From: an uncultured Chitinophagaceae bacterium
GTDB lineage: Bacteria; Bacteroidota; Bacteroidia; Chitinophagales; Chitinophagaceae
Length of the DNA stretch: 64,000 nt
Assembly: GCA_937958995.1 (NCBI GenBank)
Contig: CALGAP010000011.1
Coordinates: 421,277-485,276 of the forward strand
Direction of reading: 5' to 3'
Shown: in pieces, positions 33,981 through 42,262 of the stretch
How positions within the stretch are numbered: the stretch's first letter is position 1
How the letters are laid out: each line of letters opens with the position of its first letter
Program-made: the position numbers and the translations under genes
The notes under the pieces: model-generated
Databases searched by the model: none
Told to the model about the DNA's origin: nothing
What the model saw: only the letters and a program-made list of their open reading frames with translations

Positions 33981-36900
33981 TTATAAACCAAGATTTACAC
34001 CCAGCATATATACTGTCGGCTTGGGATAATCAAAAAAAGTCTGACCCTGCGCAAAGGCATCGCCATATGTAGATACTTCTGGATCATTACCCGAGTATTT
34101 GGTGCTCAGGAAAAAGTTTTGCGCAGAAGCGTATATCCGCAGGCGGTTCACGTGCAATCTCTTCAACACCGCTTCAGGGAAATTATATCCCAGCAATAGG
34201 TTTTTACCGCGTATAAAGCTGCCATCTTCAACCCACCACGAATCCACGTTGGTAACATAACCTGCCCTGGTATCGCGGATGGCGGCAATCATGGTTCTGC
34301 CTTCATTCTTGCCGGGCTGGTAGTGGTCCAATACCGATTTAAAGCTGTTGGCAATACCTGTTCTGTCCTCACCCGAGTGCTTGCTCTGGTTCAGCACATC
34401 ATTGCCATACATGTAAGCTATTTCGAGCAGGAGGTCGAAATTCTTCCAGCGGAAACTGTTGACGAACGAGCCCCAGCCATCGGGGTTGGCATGACCGATA
34501 ATGGTTCTGTCCAAATCATTGATGGCATAGTCGCCGTTAATATCAAGGTATTTCAAATCGCCGGGCAAAATGGGCTTGCCGCCGCGATAGCTGGCAAACT
34601 TAGCAGCCTCGTCTCTTTCAGCTTCTGTCCATACGCCGAGGCGCACCAATCCCCAGAACGAACCCACGGGTTCGCCCACACGAATAATACCCGTATTGGA
34701 GAGGAAGTTGGGGTTGCCCGAGAATATCGGTGCCGGTGTAGCCAGCGAAAGCACCTTGTTCCTGTTCATCGAAATATTGAAGCTGCTGCGCCATTCGAAT
34801 TCGTTGGTGGAAATATTCACCGTGTTGATGGTAAACTCCAGGCCTTTATTCTCCATGCTGCCCACATTTCTCAAGATAGAGCTATAGCCGGTACTGCGAG
34901 GTAATGGCGCCTGCAGCAACATGTCTGTGGTTTTGCGATAATATAAATCAAATTCCACGTTGATCCTGTTGTCGAGCAGGCCCAGTTCAAGACCCACATC
35001 AGTCTGCGCCGTTTTCTCCCATTTCAATCCTGCATTACCCAGGCGGTTGGTGCCAATACCGCTGAAGCGCGCGTTATTGATAATGGCCGTGTAGGCGCCC
35101 AGCGAAGGATCAGAAAGGAAAGGCGAAACTTCAGAATTACCAGTCAGGCCATGACTCGCTCTCAGTTTCAGGTGAGAGATTACATTACTATTGGCCAGGA
35201 AGTTTTCCTCCGACGCAATCCATCCAACGGCCGCCGAAGGGAAGAAAGCGTATTTGTTGTCGTCGCCGAATTTTGAACTACCGTCCACGCGGCCCGTGAA
35301 AGTCACCAGGTATTTGTTTTTATACGCATAGTTCACGCGACCGAAATAAGAGTTGAAAGCAAACTGGCTTCTGTTGCTGCTCGAGGGGTTTTGCTGGCTG
35401 CCTGCGCCAAGGTTATTCCACTGGAAAAAGTCGGTGGAGAAATTCTGTGCGCTGGCGCCGGCAGAAACATAATTCGTGCCCTGCCATGAAAGACCGATCA
35501 GACCTGTTACGTCATGATCTTCATTGAAGGTGCGGTTGTAATTGAGGTAAGTTTCACTCGACCAGTAAATTTCCCTGTTATTGAAAATGCTGGCCACGCC
35601 ATTTTGCTGCATTGAGATATTGTGCAGCGAGCGGCCGCTGTATTGGTTCTCTTGCCGCTGCACCACGCTTACACCCACCTGGCTCTTGATATCAAATCCT
35701 TTTCCGAGCAGAATGCGGATATAAGCTTCGCCCAATGTGTTCTGCACATTCAGCAGGTATTTTCTGTCGGTAAGAATATGCACCGGGTTCGATCCGCCCT
35801 CGGCGCCGGGGTAAAGATAGTTATCGCCCCAGGTGCCGTCGGGGAATTTTACCGGCATAAAAGGAAATGCTTCGGTAATCATGCGCACCGAGTTCAGGCC
35901 GCCTGTGCCCTGGTCAACCAGGTTTTCCTGTTGAAAGTTATAGCTGAGGCTACCGCCAATGCGCAACCATTCTTTTGGTTTCATATCGGCAGTGAAGCGG
36001 GCTGAGTAACGCTTCAGGAATGAATTCAGCAATAAACCATTCTGGTCGCGGTAGCCGAGAAACAGGCCATAGGTATTGCCATTGTTACCGCCGGTTACAC
36101 TCAACTGGTGGTTTTGTCCCAGCTTGCTTTGCGTAGCTTCCCTGAACCAGTCGGTATCGTAAATCGGGTTGCCATTGGCATCGAAAAGCTCCGGCAGTTT
36201 TTTTCTTTTTTCCCTGGGGTCTTCAATAGCCGCGTAGTTGCCCGCGGCCCAGCCCGCCGGGTCGTAAATCTTGATATTATCGTAAGCCAGGTTTTCCAGC
36301 TCGATATATTCCCTTGCATTCAGCATGCGTACACGTTGGGGGCCGATGGTAGGAATGCTGAAATCACCATCATAAGTAACACGTGCGCCGCCGCTGGTAC
36401 CACGCTTGGTAGTAATGAGCACCACGCCATTGGCGCCGCGCGCACCATAGATGGCGGTTGCCGAAGCGTCTTTCAAAACCTCCACCGAGGCTATATCGTT
36501 GGGGTTGACATAGTCGATGGAATTACTGTTCATGGTTTGATTGGCGATAGGCAGGTACACACCATCCACCACGTACAACGGGTTGTTGGAAGAATTGATG
36601 GAGCTGAAGCCGCGCACGCGAATTCGTGTTTGTCCACCAGGACGGCCCGAGTTGGTCGTTACCTGCACACCCGCGATGCGGCCCGAGATGGCTTCGTTGA
36701 GCGATGCTGCCGGACGTTCCTGCAGTTGCGCCGCCTTTACCGAGCCCACCGATCCCGTAAGGTCTCTTTTTCTTACCGAACCATAACCGATCACCACCAC
36801 TTCGTTGAGGTTGCTGGAAGTGCTGATGGCAAGTTGCACATCAACGGTAGTGTTAGTGCCCACCGGCACTTCCTGGCTTTCAAAACCGGTGTGTGTAAAA

Positions 36901-37127
36901 ATCAATGTCGCGTTTTCGGGTACACTTATGCTATAGTTGCCTTCTGCATCGGTTTGCGTACCCGTGCCCTGGCCTTTTACCTGCACCGATACGCCGGGCA
37001 GCGGCTGGCCATCTGTTTTGTTAGTGACTTTTCCCGTGATTGTACGGGTTTGTGCGAATGAGGTAATGGATAAGAGGACAAGCAAACTTAGAATGCCCGC
37101 ACGTCCCAGGTTAAAGAACTGCATCAT
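33981..37127 (-). CDS. SusC/RagA-family TonB-dependent outer membrane receptor
   Basis: A 1048-residue outer-membrane channel. The signal peptide (AGILSLLVLLSITSFAQ) is followed by a carboxypeptidase-regulatory-like beta sandwich (about 25-100, TITGKVTNKTDGQPLPGVSV), the plug with NEVVVIGYGSVRKRDLTGSV and RIRVRGFSSINSSNNPLYVVDG, and a 22-strand-type barrel ending in the aromatic-rich TVYMLGVNLGL. There is no STN domain, so no anti-sigma signalling is expected. Control by the neighbouring LacI is more likely. Start ATG 37127 (or 37124). It has its own promoter at 37385-37415 and a leader of about 250 nt. Confidence 0.95.
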   Translation of the reverse strand: MMQFFNLGRAGILSLLVLLSITSFAQTRTITGKVTNKTDGQPLPGVSVQVKGQGTGTQTDAEGNYSISVPENATLIFTHTGFESQEVPVGTNTTVDVQLAISTSSNLNEVVVIGYGSVRKRDLTGSVGSVKAAQLQERPAASLNEAISGRIAGVQVTTNSGRPGGQTRIRVRGFSSINSSNNPLYVVDGVYLPIANQTMNSNSIDYVNPNDIASVEVLKDASATAIYGARGANGVVLITTKRGTSGGARVTYDGDFSIPTIGPQRVRMLNAREYIELENLAYDNIKIYDPAGWAAGNYAAIEDPREKRKKLPELFDANGNPIYDTDWFREATQSKLGQNHQLSVTGGNNGNTYGLFLGYRDQNGLLLNSFLKRYSARFTADMKPKEWLRIGGSLSYNFQQENLVDQGTGGLNSVRMITEAFPFMPVKFPDGTWGDNYLYPGAEGGSNPVHILTDRKYLLNVQNTLGEAYIRILLGKGFDIKSQVGVSVVQRQENQYSGRSLHNISMQQNGVASIFNNREIYWSSETYLNYNRTFNEDHDVTGLIGLSWQGTNYVSAGASAQNFSTDFFQWNNLGAGSQQNPSSSNRSQFAFNSYFGRVNYAYKNKYLVTFTGRVDGSSKFGDDNKYAFFPSAAVGWIASEENFLANSNVISHLKLRASHGLTGNSEVSPFLSDPSLGAYTAIINNARFSGIGTNRLGNAGLKWEKTAQTDVGLELGLLDNRINVEFDLYYRKTTDMLLQAPLPRSTGYSSILRNVGSMENKGLEFTINTVNISTNEFEWRSSFNISMNRNKVLSLATPAPIFSGNPNFLSNTGIIRVGEPVGSFWGLVRLGVWTEAERDEAAKFASYRGGKPILPGDLKYLDINGDYAINDLDRTIIGHANPDGWGSFVNSFRWKNFDLLLEIAYMYGNDVLNQSKHSGEDRTGIANSFKSVLDHYQPGKNEGRTMIAAIRDTRAGYVTNVDSWWVEDGSFIRGKNLLLGYNFPEAVLKRLHVNRLRIYASAQNFFLSTKYSGNDPEVSTYGDAFAQGQTFFDYPKPTVYMLGVNLGL

Positions 37128-37384
37128 AGTTTTGGTTTTTGTTAGAGTATATTTTTTAATGAAACAGCGTTGCCTGTGGCAAAACCTTTCCGATGCGGCC
37201 ATGCATACGCCCCATGGTATGTATGGGCAAAGCGGGTCTGTACCTCATGCTTACAAAAGCGTGAAGTATTCACGAGCGACGGAATCAGGGGGCTGAGTGC
37301 AAAGGATTATACGCCGAAGAATAGATAATCCTTCGCCTGTTCGCGTGGAGACGACGCGCATCTCACGCTAAGGGGTATCTGAAC

Positions 37385-37415
37385 CAAAAATACTTATCTA
37401 AATCGATTTTGCAAA
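37385..37415 (-). promoter_or_regulatory. promoter of susCD
   Basis: On the minus strand this is TTTG-N19-TATTTTTG, an exact Bacteroidota promoter with -7 at 37385-37392 and -33 at 37412-37415. The predicted start is near 37378, about 250 nt before the susC ATG. Confidence 0.75.
37400..37409. promoter_or_regulatory. LacI-type operator candidate AAATCGATTT
   Basis: A perfect 10-bp palindrome with the central CG typical of LacI-family operators (core AAnCGnTT) lies in the spacer between the -33 and -7 elements of the susC promoter. The gene for a LacI regulator is the next one upstream. Repression by steric exclusion is inferred. Confidence 0.5.
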
Positions 37416-37470
37416 TTTTTCATCGTCTTTCATGCAAGAAAAAATCGACTCGAAAACTTTAGTGAAGATG

Positions 37471-37735
37471 GAAGATTGAACAAGGAAGATTGAACAAGGA
37501 AGGTTGAACAAGGAAGTGGGCCAGGAAGCCCGGGGGCAGCAATGAAATTCCAAAAAGCAAAAGACAAATTCCAACCAGGCGCCCAAACAAAAATTCCAAA
37601 CGAAGTACTCGTTTGGAATTTCTTATCTGGAATTTATCGGTTCCTGGTGCCTGATCATTGGAATCCATTTCAACCCCTCGCCCTCCCCTTCATTCTTCCC
37701 CGTTTACCCTTCCCTGTTCAATCTTCAATCTTCAA
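37471..37735. repeat. tandem and inverted intergenic word repeats
   Basis: Three tandem 14-bp units GAAGATTGAACAAG (third unit GAAGGTTGAACAAG) occupy 37471-37512. Their reverse-complement words (CTGTTCAATCTTCAATC) recur at 37714-37730, against the lacI stop. Between them AAATTCCAA / TTGGAATTT words form a perfect 13-bp hairpin at 37591-37621. Confidence 0.7.
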
Positions 37736-38739
37736 CTCGTGCCCCGCACTACCAGCGAAGGCGATATCTCCACCTTAGTGTTGGTAACGCCGTTAGTCTT
37801 GCCGATCTGGCTCATGAGCAGTTCGAGGGCGGTTTTGGCAATTTCTTCCACAGGCTGGCGGATGCAGGTGATGCCGGGGGGGTAAAAACGAAACACATCA
37901 TGATCGTCGAAGCAGATCATGGCAAGATTATCGGGGAGCTTATAACCGAGACGGTGAATGGTTTCAAGTCCAAGCAGGCCCAGGTAATTGGTAGCAAAAA
38001 ATATAGCGTCGAGGCCGGGAGGACCGGAGATGAAATCACTGACCTGCGCAATGGCCCGTTCTCTTTCAAAATCGTAGTGGACGTAAAGAATGTGTTCTTC
38101 GGAAATATTGTGTTTCTGTAAACTGTCGCGGTAACCTTTCAGACGTTCCTGCATTTGCACCAGGTTCAAATCTACGGTGACGAACCCGATACGGCGGTAA
38201 CCTTTTTCAATGAGGTGTTCCATGCCTTTGGTTACGCCTTCGTAGTTATTCACCAGCACATGCGGCACGTCGATGCCGGGAAAATAACTATCCATCAGCA
38301 CCACGGGCTTTTTCGATTCAGCCAGGGCGCGGATATCTTCTTCCATACCGGGTGTAGGCGTCACGATATAGCCATCCACCTGTTGATGTCCCAGTATGCT
38401 TACGAGTTCATGTGCCTTCTGCTGCTGGTTCTCTGTGCTCGCATACACTACTTTGTAACCATGTGCGGCGGCTTCCACTTCAATAACGCGGGCAAATGAG
38501 GCGAAGAAATTTCCCGACATACTCTCTACGATGAGGCCCAGCATATTCGATTTGCCGGTACGAAGACTTACGGCCACCTGGTTGGGATGATATCCTTCGC
38601 GCCGGGCCACCTCAATAATTTTTTCGGCCAGCGCATTGCTGATGCGCATTTGCTTTGCCTTTCCGTTCAGCACAAACGAAACGGTTGAGGGGGAAACTCC
38701 GGCCAACCTGGCAATATCTTTAAGCGAGACTCTTTTCAT
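37732..38739 (-). CDS. LacI-family transcriptional regulator
   Basis: A 335-residue sugar-responsive repressor or activator. The N-terminal HTH and hinge are VSLKDIARLAGVSPSTVSFV and LNGKAKQMRIS, with the second helix EKIIEVARREGYHPNQVAVSLR. The periplasmic-binding-protein-like sensor domain follows (LGLIVESMSGNFFASFARVIE, VDGYIVTPTPGMEEDI, TCIRQPVEEIAKTALELL). It lies just upstream of susCD on the same strand, and an operator-like palindrome lies within the susC promoter. It sits 45 nt after the rplL terminator and 102 nt upstream of it in gene order. Confidence 0.93.
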   Translation of the reverse strand: MKRVSLKDIARLAGVSPSTVSFVLNGKAKQMRISNALAEKIIEVARREGYHPNQVAVSLRTGKSNMLGLIVESMSGNFFASFARVIEVEAAAHGYKVVYASTENQQQKAHELVSILGHQQVDGYIVTPTPGMEEDIRALAESKKPVVLMDSYFPGIDVPHVLVNNYEGVTKGMEHLIEKGYRRIGFVTVDLNLVQMQERLKGYRDSLQKHNISEEHILYVHYDFERERAIAQVSDFISGPPGLDAIFFATNYLGLLGLETIHRLGYKLPDNLAMICFDDHDVFRFYPPGITCIRQPVEEIAKTALELLMSQIGKTNGVTNTKVEISPSLVVRGTS

Positions 38740-38783
38740 GTTTGGTCAGGAAGAGGAAACGCTAAACTAACAAATAAGTTTAA

Positions 38784-38816
38784 ATAAAAATCCCTTTCCG
38801 GCAAGCGGAAAGGGAT
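38784..38816 (-). terminator. intrinsic terminator of the rplKAJL operon
   Basis: An 11-bp perfect stem, ATCCCTTTCCG / CGGAAAGGGAT, with a 5-nt loop is followed on the minus strand by TTTTTATTTAA. It lies 26 nt after the rplL stop. It separates the ribosomal protein genes from the lacI-susCD locus, so rpoBC is not expected to be served by the rplK promoter. Confidence 0.88.
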
Positions 38817-38841
38817 CTATATCGTATAGTTCTGTAAATGA

Positions 38842-39222
38842 TTACTGAACTTCTACTTCTGCACCTGCTTCTTTCAGTTTAGCAACCAGTGCATCAGCAT
38901 CAGCTTTGCTAATACCTTCCTTAACAGGCTTGGGAGCGCCGTCAACCAGGTCTTTTGCTTCTTTCAGACCCAGGCCGGTGAGTTCTTTCACGATCTTCAC
39001 CACGTTGAGTTTGTTAGCGCCACCGCTCTTCAGAATTACGTTGAAAGAAGTTTTTTCTTCAGCAGCGGGTGCAGCAGCACCAGCGCCACCACCAGCAGCA
39101 ACAGCTACAGCAGCTGCAGCGGGTTCAATGCCATATTCCTCTTTCAGAATTTTGGCTAACTCATTTACTTCTTTTACAGTCAGGTTTACCAACTGTTCTG
39201 CGAATGATTTCAAATCTGCCAT
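38842..39222 (-). CDS. rplL: 50S ribosomal protein L7/L12
   Basis: A 126-residue stalk protein that recruits translation factors. The N-terminal dimerisation helix (LKSFAEQLVNLTVKEVNELAKIL), a flexible Ala/Gly-rich hinge (AAAAVAVAAGGGAGAAAPA) and the C-terminal domain with EEKTSFNVILKSGGANKLNVVK and GLGLKEAKDLVDGAPKPVKEG are all typical. It is the last gene of the rplKAJL unit. An unusually long spacer of 165 nt with a hairpin separates it from rplJ. Confidence 0.97.
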   Translation of the reverse strand: MADLKSFAEQLVNLTVKEVNELAKILKEEYGIEPAAAAVAVAAGGGAGAAAPAAEEKTSFNVILKSGGANKLNVVKIVKELTGLGLKEAKDLVDGAPKPVKEGISKADADALVAKLKEAGAEVEVQ

Positions 39223-39330
39223 TTTGATTAAATTTTTCCCGCCTTCATAGCCTTATCAGGAGACTCCGGCGGAGGTTTAAAAAAATTTACCTTTATTTTT
39301 CCCGAAGGCCCGGGTTCCCAAAATTGGGTA

Positions 39331-39382
39331 TTGATAGTTGATTGTTGATTCTTCTGCAAATATTTCAACAATCAATGCTCAA
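39331..39382. repeat. hairpin between rplJ and rplL
   Basis: TTGATTGTTGA (39338-39348) pairs perfectly with TCAACAATCAA (39365-39375), and the outer parts pair imperfectly. It lies just after the rplJ stop and upstream of rplL. It could set the differing levels of L10 and L12. Confidence 0.5.
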
Positions 39383-39387
39383 TATTC

Positions 39388-39921
39388 TTACGCATTTGCA
39401 GCGCGATCTTCCAGCGCTTTTACAATACCAGCCAGTTTGCTGCCAGCGTTCAGGCCGCTGATAACATTCTTGGCGGGTGATTGCAGCAATCCGATGATTT
39501 CACCGATAAGATCCTGCTTGCTTTTCAGCGTGGTCAGCGCTTTCAGCTGATCGTCGCCCGAGAATACATCGCCATCTATGAAAGCTGCTTTCAGTACAGG
39601 CTTATCACCGTTGGTTTCTTTCCTGAAGCTGCTGATGATTACAGCGGGTTCTTTGGGGTTTTCGCTGAACATGAGCGCGGTAACGCCATGCAGTGCATCA
39701 AATACACCCGAATAACGTTCGCTGTCGATGCTTTCGAGCGCTTTGCGGATAAGCGTATTCTTAGCCACTTTCATTTCAACTTTCTTGTCGAAACAAACGC
39801 GGCGCAATTTGCCCACCTGCTCCACGGTCAAAGCCTCTGTATTGGTAACATAGAAGTTGTTGTATTGGGAGAATTTCTCTTTCAACACATCAATCACTTC
39901 GTTCTTTTCTTGCTTGGTCAT
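39388..39921 (-). CDS. rplJ: 50S ribosomal protein L10
   Basis: A 177-residue base of the L7/L12 stalk. Typical segments are EVIDVLKEKFSQYNNFYVTN, LRRVCFDKKVEMKVAKNTLIRKALE and AFIDGDVFSG, with a C-terminal helix that binds L12 dimers. It starts 31 nt after rplA, so there is no room for the classical L10 leader in front of it. Any autoregulation must use another site. Confidence 0.96.
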   Translation of the reverse strand: MTKQEKNEVIDVLKEKFSQYNNFYVTNTEALTVEQVGKLRRVCFDKKVEMKVAKNTLIRKALESIDSERYSGVFDALHGVTALMFSENPKEPAVIISSFRKETNGDKPVLKAAFIDGDVFSGDDQLKALTTLKSKQDLIGEIIGLLQSPAKNVISGLNAGSKLAGIVKALEDRAANA

Positions 39922-39952
39922 AACGCAAAGTTTTACTGACGTTATAAAACGT

Positions 39953-40648
39953 TTAGTTCACTAATAATTTGGTATCAATTTCAATAGCAGGGCTCATGGA
40001 GCTTGCCATGAATACGCTCTTCAGGTATGTACCTTTTGCAGTAGCGGGTTTTGCCTTGATTATTGCATTGATCAGCTCGTGGCTGTTGTCGGCCAGTTTT
40101 TCGGGGCTGAAGCTTACGCGCCCGATGGAGGCGTGTACGATACCAGCCTTGTCAACTTTGAAAGCGATTTTACCGCCTTTTACTTCGTTAACGGCCGCTG
40201 CCACGTCGTTGGTAACGGTGCCGGTCTTGGGGTTCGGCATCAGGTTGCGCGGACCAAGAATTTTACCCAGTTTACCAATCTTCGGCATCACTGCGGGTGT
40301 AGCGATGATCACGTCCACATCTGTCCAGCCGCCTTCAATTTTCTGTACAAATTCGTCAAGACCCACATGGTCGGCGCCGGCTTTACGTGCTTCATCCTCT
40401 TTATCGGGTGTGCAAAGTACCAGCACTCTTTTGGTCTTACCGGTGCCATGAGGCAGGGTAACAGTACCACGGATAGCCTGGTCGGCTTTCTTGGGATCCA
40501 CGCCCAGGCGTATGTGCAGGTCAACGGAAGCGTCGAACCTCGTAATGTTGATTTCCTTTACCAGGTTGGTAGCCTCCTTCAGTGAATAGGCTTTGTTTTT
40601 ATCGATCTTAGCTTCTACAGCTTTTCTTTTTTTGGAAATTTTCGCCAT
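39953..40648 (-). CDS. rplA: 50S ribosomal protein L1
   Basis: A 231-residue two-domain protein of the E-site stalk. Landmarks are AYSLKEATNLVKEINITRFDASVDLHIRLGVDPKKADQ, the domain II part with VGLDEFVQKIEGGWTDVDVIIATPAVMPKIGKLGKILGPRNLMPNPKTGTV, and the return to domain I. ATG 40648 is chosen because MTM is an unlikely N-terminus. It lies 48 nt after rplK and 31 nt before rplJ. L1 often represses its own operon by binding the rplK leader, here about 167 nt long. Confidence 0.97.
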   Translation of the reverse strand: MAKISKKRKAVEAKIDKNKAYSLKEATNLVKEINITRFDASVDLHIRLGVDPKKADQAIRGTVTLPHGTGKTKRVLVLCTPDKEDEARKAGADHVGLDEFVQKIEGGWTDVDVIIATPAVMPKIGKLGKILGPRNLMPNPKTGTVTNDVAAAVNEVKGGKIAFKVDKAGIVHASIGRVSFSPEKLADNSHELINAIIKAKPATAKGTYLKSVFMASSMSPAIEIDTKLLVN

Positions 40649-40696
40649 TGTCATTCAGTTTTAATTCCCGGCCTGTGGGCACAGGACGTGAACAAT

Positions 40697-41140
40697 TTAG
40701 TTTTCCCAGGGGGCTTTACCTTCAACTGTAATACCCATGCTGCGGGCGGTTCCGGCCACCATTTTCATGGCGCTTTCAACCGTGAAGCAGTTCAGGTCGG
40801 GCATTTTGTCTTTTGCAATAGCCTCAATCTGGGTCCAGTTCACTTTACCCACCTTATTGCGGTTAGGCTCTTTGGAGCCATTTTGCAATTTGGCAGCTTC
40901 CAGCAGCTGAACAGCTGCAGGGGGAGTCTTAATGACGAAATCAAAAGACTTGTCTGAATAAACGGTGATGAGTACTGGGAGCGTCTTTCCCATTTTGTCC
41001 TGCGTGCGGGCGTTGAATTGTTTGCAGAATTCCATGATATTAATACCCTTGGAACCCAGTGCAGGACCTACAGGAGGAGCAGGATTGGCCTGGCCGCCTT
41101 TTACCTGTAGCTTAACGTAGCCGGTAATCTCTTTTGCCAT
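40697..41140 (-). CDS. rplK: 50S ribosomal protein L11
   Basis: A 147-residue protein of the GTPase-associated centre. It begins MAKEITGYVKLQVKGGQANPAPPVGPALGSKGINIMEFCKQ, with the Pro-rich linker of L11, and ends with the RNA-binding C-terminal domain (NCFTVESAMKMVAGTARSMGITVEG). It is the first gene of the rplK-rplA-rplJ-rplL unit and has its own promoter. Upstream, on the other strand, is the H1-like gene rather than nusG. Confidence 0.97.
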   Translation of the reverse strand: MAKEITGYVKLQVKGGQANPAPPVGPALGSKGINIMEFCKQFNARTQDKMGKTLPVLITVYSDKSFDFVIKTPPAAVQLLEAAKLQNGSKEPNRNKVGKVNWTQIEAIAKDKMPDLNCFTVESAMKMVAGTARSMGITVEGKAPWEN

Positions 41141-41741
41141 GTTTTACATTTTTTGGTTCAAGCGTTTCCCTGCCGTTGGGCGGGAAACTCCCAAATTCTA
41201 TCGGCTTCCTTCATCAGCGCCGCGCCGGCCATTGACCAGCAGAACAATCTGACCCCGGAAGCCCCCGCCCGAGCCTCAGCGCGGACGGTCTTAAGAACTT
41301 AAAATTGGGGACGCAAAGGTAGGGAATGGGAATGATTAATCCAAGGGAGATTTTTGGGGGTTTCGGGCGATGCGTTTCGGGTTTGGGAGGTGGGGTTGAG
41401 AGGGAGGGGCAAGTCATGAGTGGCTCACCCGACAGGAGGGCCACCTGGTACCTGGCCGACCGAAGTTGTGACCGGGGTGACGCGCTGGGGTTTTGAGAGC
41501 AGGGAATTTCCGCTCTCGCCGCTCGATTTATGGGCGACTATATACCTTGATGCGGGCCGAAAGAATTGGTTAATGGTGTTGTGCGGTGCAGTGGCGAGCA
41601 ACATGGATGCAACGTACACGTTTGGCGTGCGCAAACTTTTGCGAGTTTTTCATTTTTTGAATTTTTCTACGTAGCTTTTGCATTCAATTACAACACTTTT
41701 CCTAAAGAATTTTACCAACATCTAAAAACACAACAAACACT
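41141..41741. other. intergenic region between rplK and the H1-like gene
   Basis: This 601-nt divergent gap holds the rplK promoter (41314-41344) and a rplK leader of about 167 nt. The part from about 41350 to 41741 has ORF-like stretches on both strands (GC-rich 41400-41530, then T-rich) but none has a recognisable protein. No exact TAnnTTTG promoter was found for the H1-like gene. Confidence 0.6.
41314..41344 (-). promoter_or_regulatory. promoter of the rplKAJL operon
   Basis: On the minus strand this is TTG-N20-TACCTTTG (-7 at 41314-41321, TTG at 41342-41344). The predicted start is near 41307. The same -7 octamer is found before rpoB and before the tRNA-tuf operon. Confidence 0.78.
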
Positions 41742-42182
41742 ATGGCCAAAGCAAAGAAAAAGTCAGCTAAAAAGAAAGCTGCTCCAAAGAAGAAAAAAGC
41801 CGCTAAAAAAGCTGCCAAAAAATCTTCTAAGAAAGCAACTAAGAAGAAAGCTTCAAAAAAAGCGGCTCCCAAAAAAGCCAAAAAAGCTTCCAAAAAGAAA
41901 GCTGCTTCTAAGAAAAAAGCTGCACCTAAAAAAGCTAAGAAAGCCAAAAAAGCTGCAAAGAAAGCAACCAGGAAAAAAGCTGCAAAAAAAGCGGCTCCCA
42001 AAAAAGCCAAAAAAGCTTCCAGGAAGAAAGCTTCGGTTAATAAAGCCGCAGCAGCACCGGCTGCCGCCCCCGCTCCAGAACCAGAACCAGCTCCAGCACC
42101 AGAGCCCATCGTGGACGAAACAACCCCCGAGTCACCGGAACCGAGCCCCGAAGAGAATGGTGGCGGTAATACTTTCATGTAA
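41742..42182 (+). CDS. histone-H1-like Lys/Ala-rich DNA-binding protein
   Basis: A 146-residue protein. Residues 1 to about 105 are almost entirely Lys, Ala, Ser and Pro in KKAAxKKA-type repeats, like the C-terminal tails of eukaryotic H1 and bacterial Hc1-type proteins. The end (about 106-146) is Ala/Pro-rich then acidic (PEPEPAPAPEP, ESPEPSPEEN). It probably neutralises DNA backbone charge in the nucleoid. It runs opposite to the surrounding nusG and rplK genes and ends at its own terminator. The minus-strand ORF over it is an artefact of the repeats. Confidence 0.88.
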   Translation: MAKAKKKSAKKKAAPKKKKAAKKAAKKSSKKATKKKASKKAAPKKAKKASKKKAASKKKAAPKKAKKAKKAAKKATRKKAAKKAAPKKAKKASRKKASVNKAAAAPAAAPAPEPEPAPAPEPIVDETTPESPEPSPEENGGGNTFM

Positions 42183-42208
42183 TAACATGAATACAAAAAA
42201 TTGGCAAG

Positions 42209-42230
42209 TCCCGCCCCGGCGGGATTTTTT
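42209..42230 (+). terminator. terminator of the H1-like gene
   Basis: TCCCGCC / GGCGGGA is a GC-rich stem with a very short loop followed by six T residues, 27 nt after the stop. Confidence 0.82.
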
Positions 42231-42246
42231 ATTGACAGGTATATAA

Positions 42247-42262
42247 CGTTTATATATAAACG
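42247..42262. repeat. 16-bp perfect palindrome
   Basis: CGTTTATATATAAACG is perfectly self-complementary. It lies just downstream of the H1-like terminator, away from any gene start, so an operator role is doubtful. Confidence 0.5.

Larger units (their letters stand above)
37128..37731. other. intergenic region between lacI and susC
   Basis: This 604-nt gap has no convincing gene. From the susC side it holds a leader of about 250 nt with a 9-bp stem (AAGGATTAT 37302-37310 / ATAATCCTT 37325-37333), the susC promoter with an operator-like palindrome, three tandem 14-bp repeats, a 13-bp hairpin and a second block of the same words next to the lacI stop. Confidence 0.7.

Noticed and set aside
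34323..37061. Plus-strand ORFs antisense to susC
   Set aside because: No recognisable protein. The susC frame is complete and has all the expected domains.
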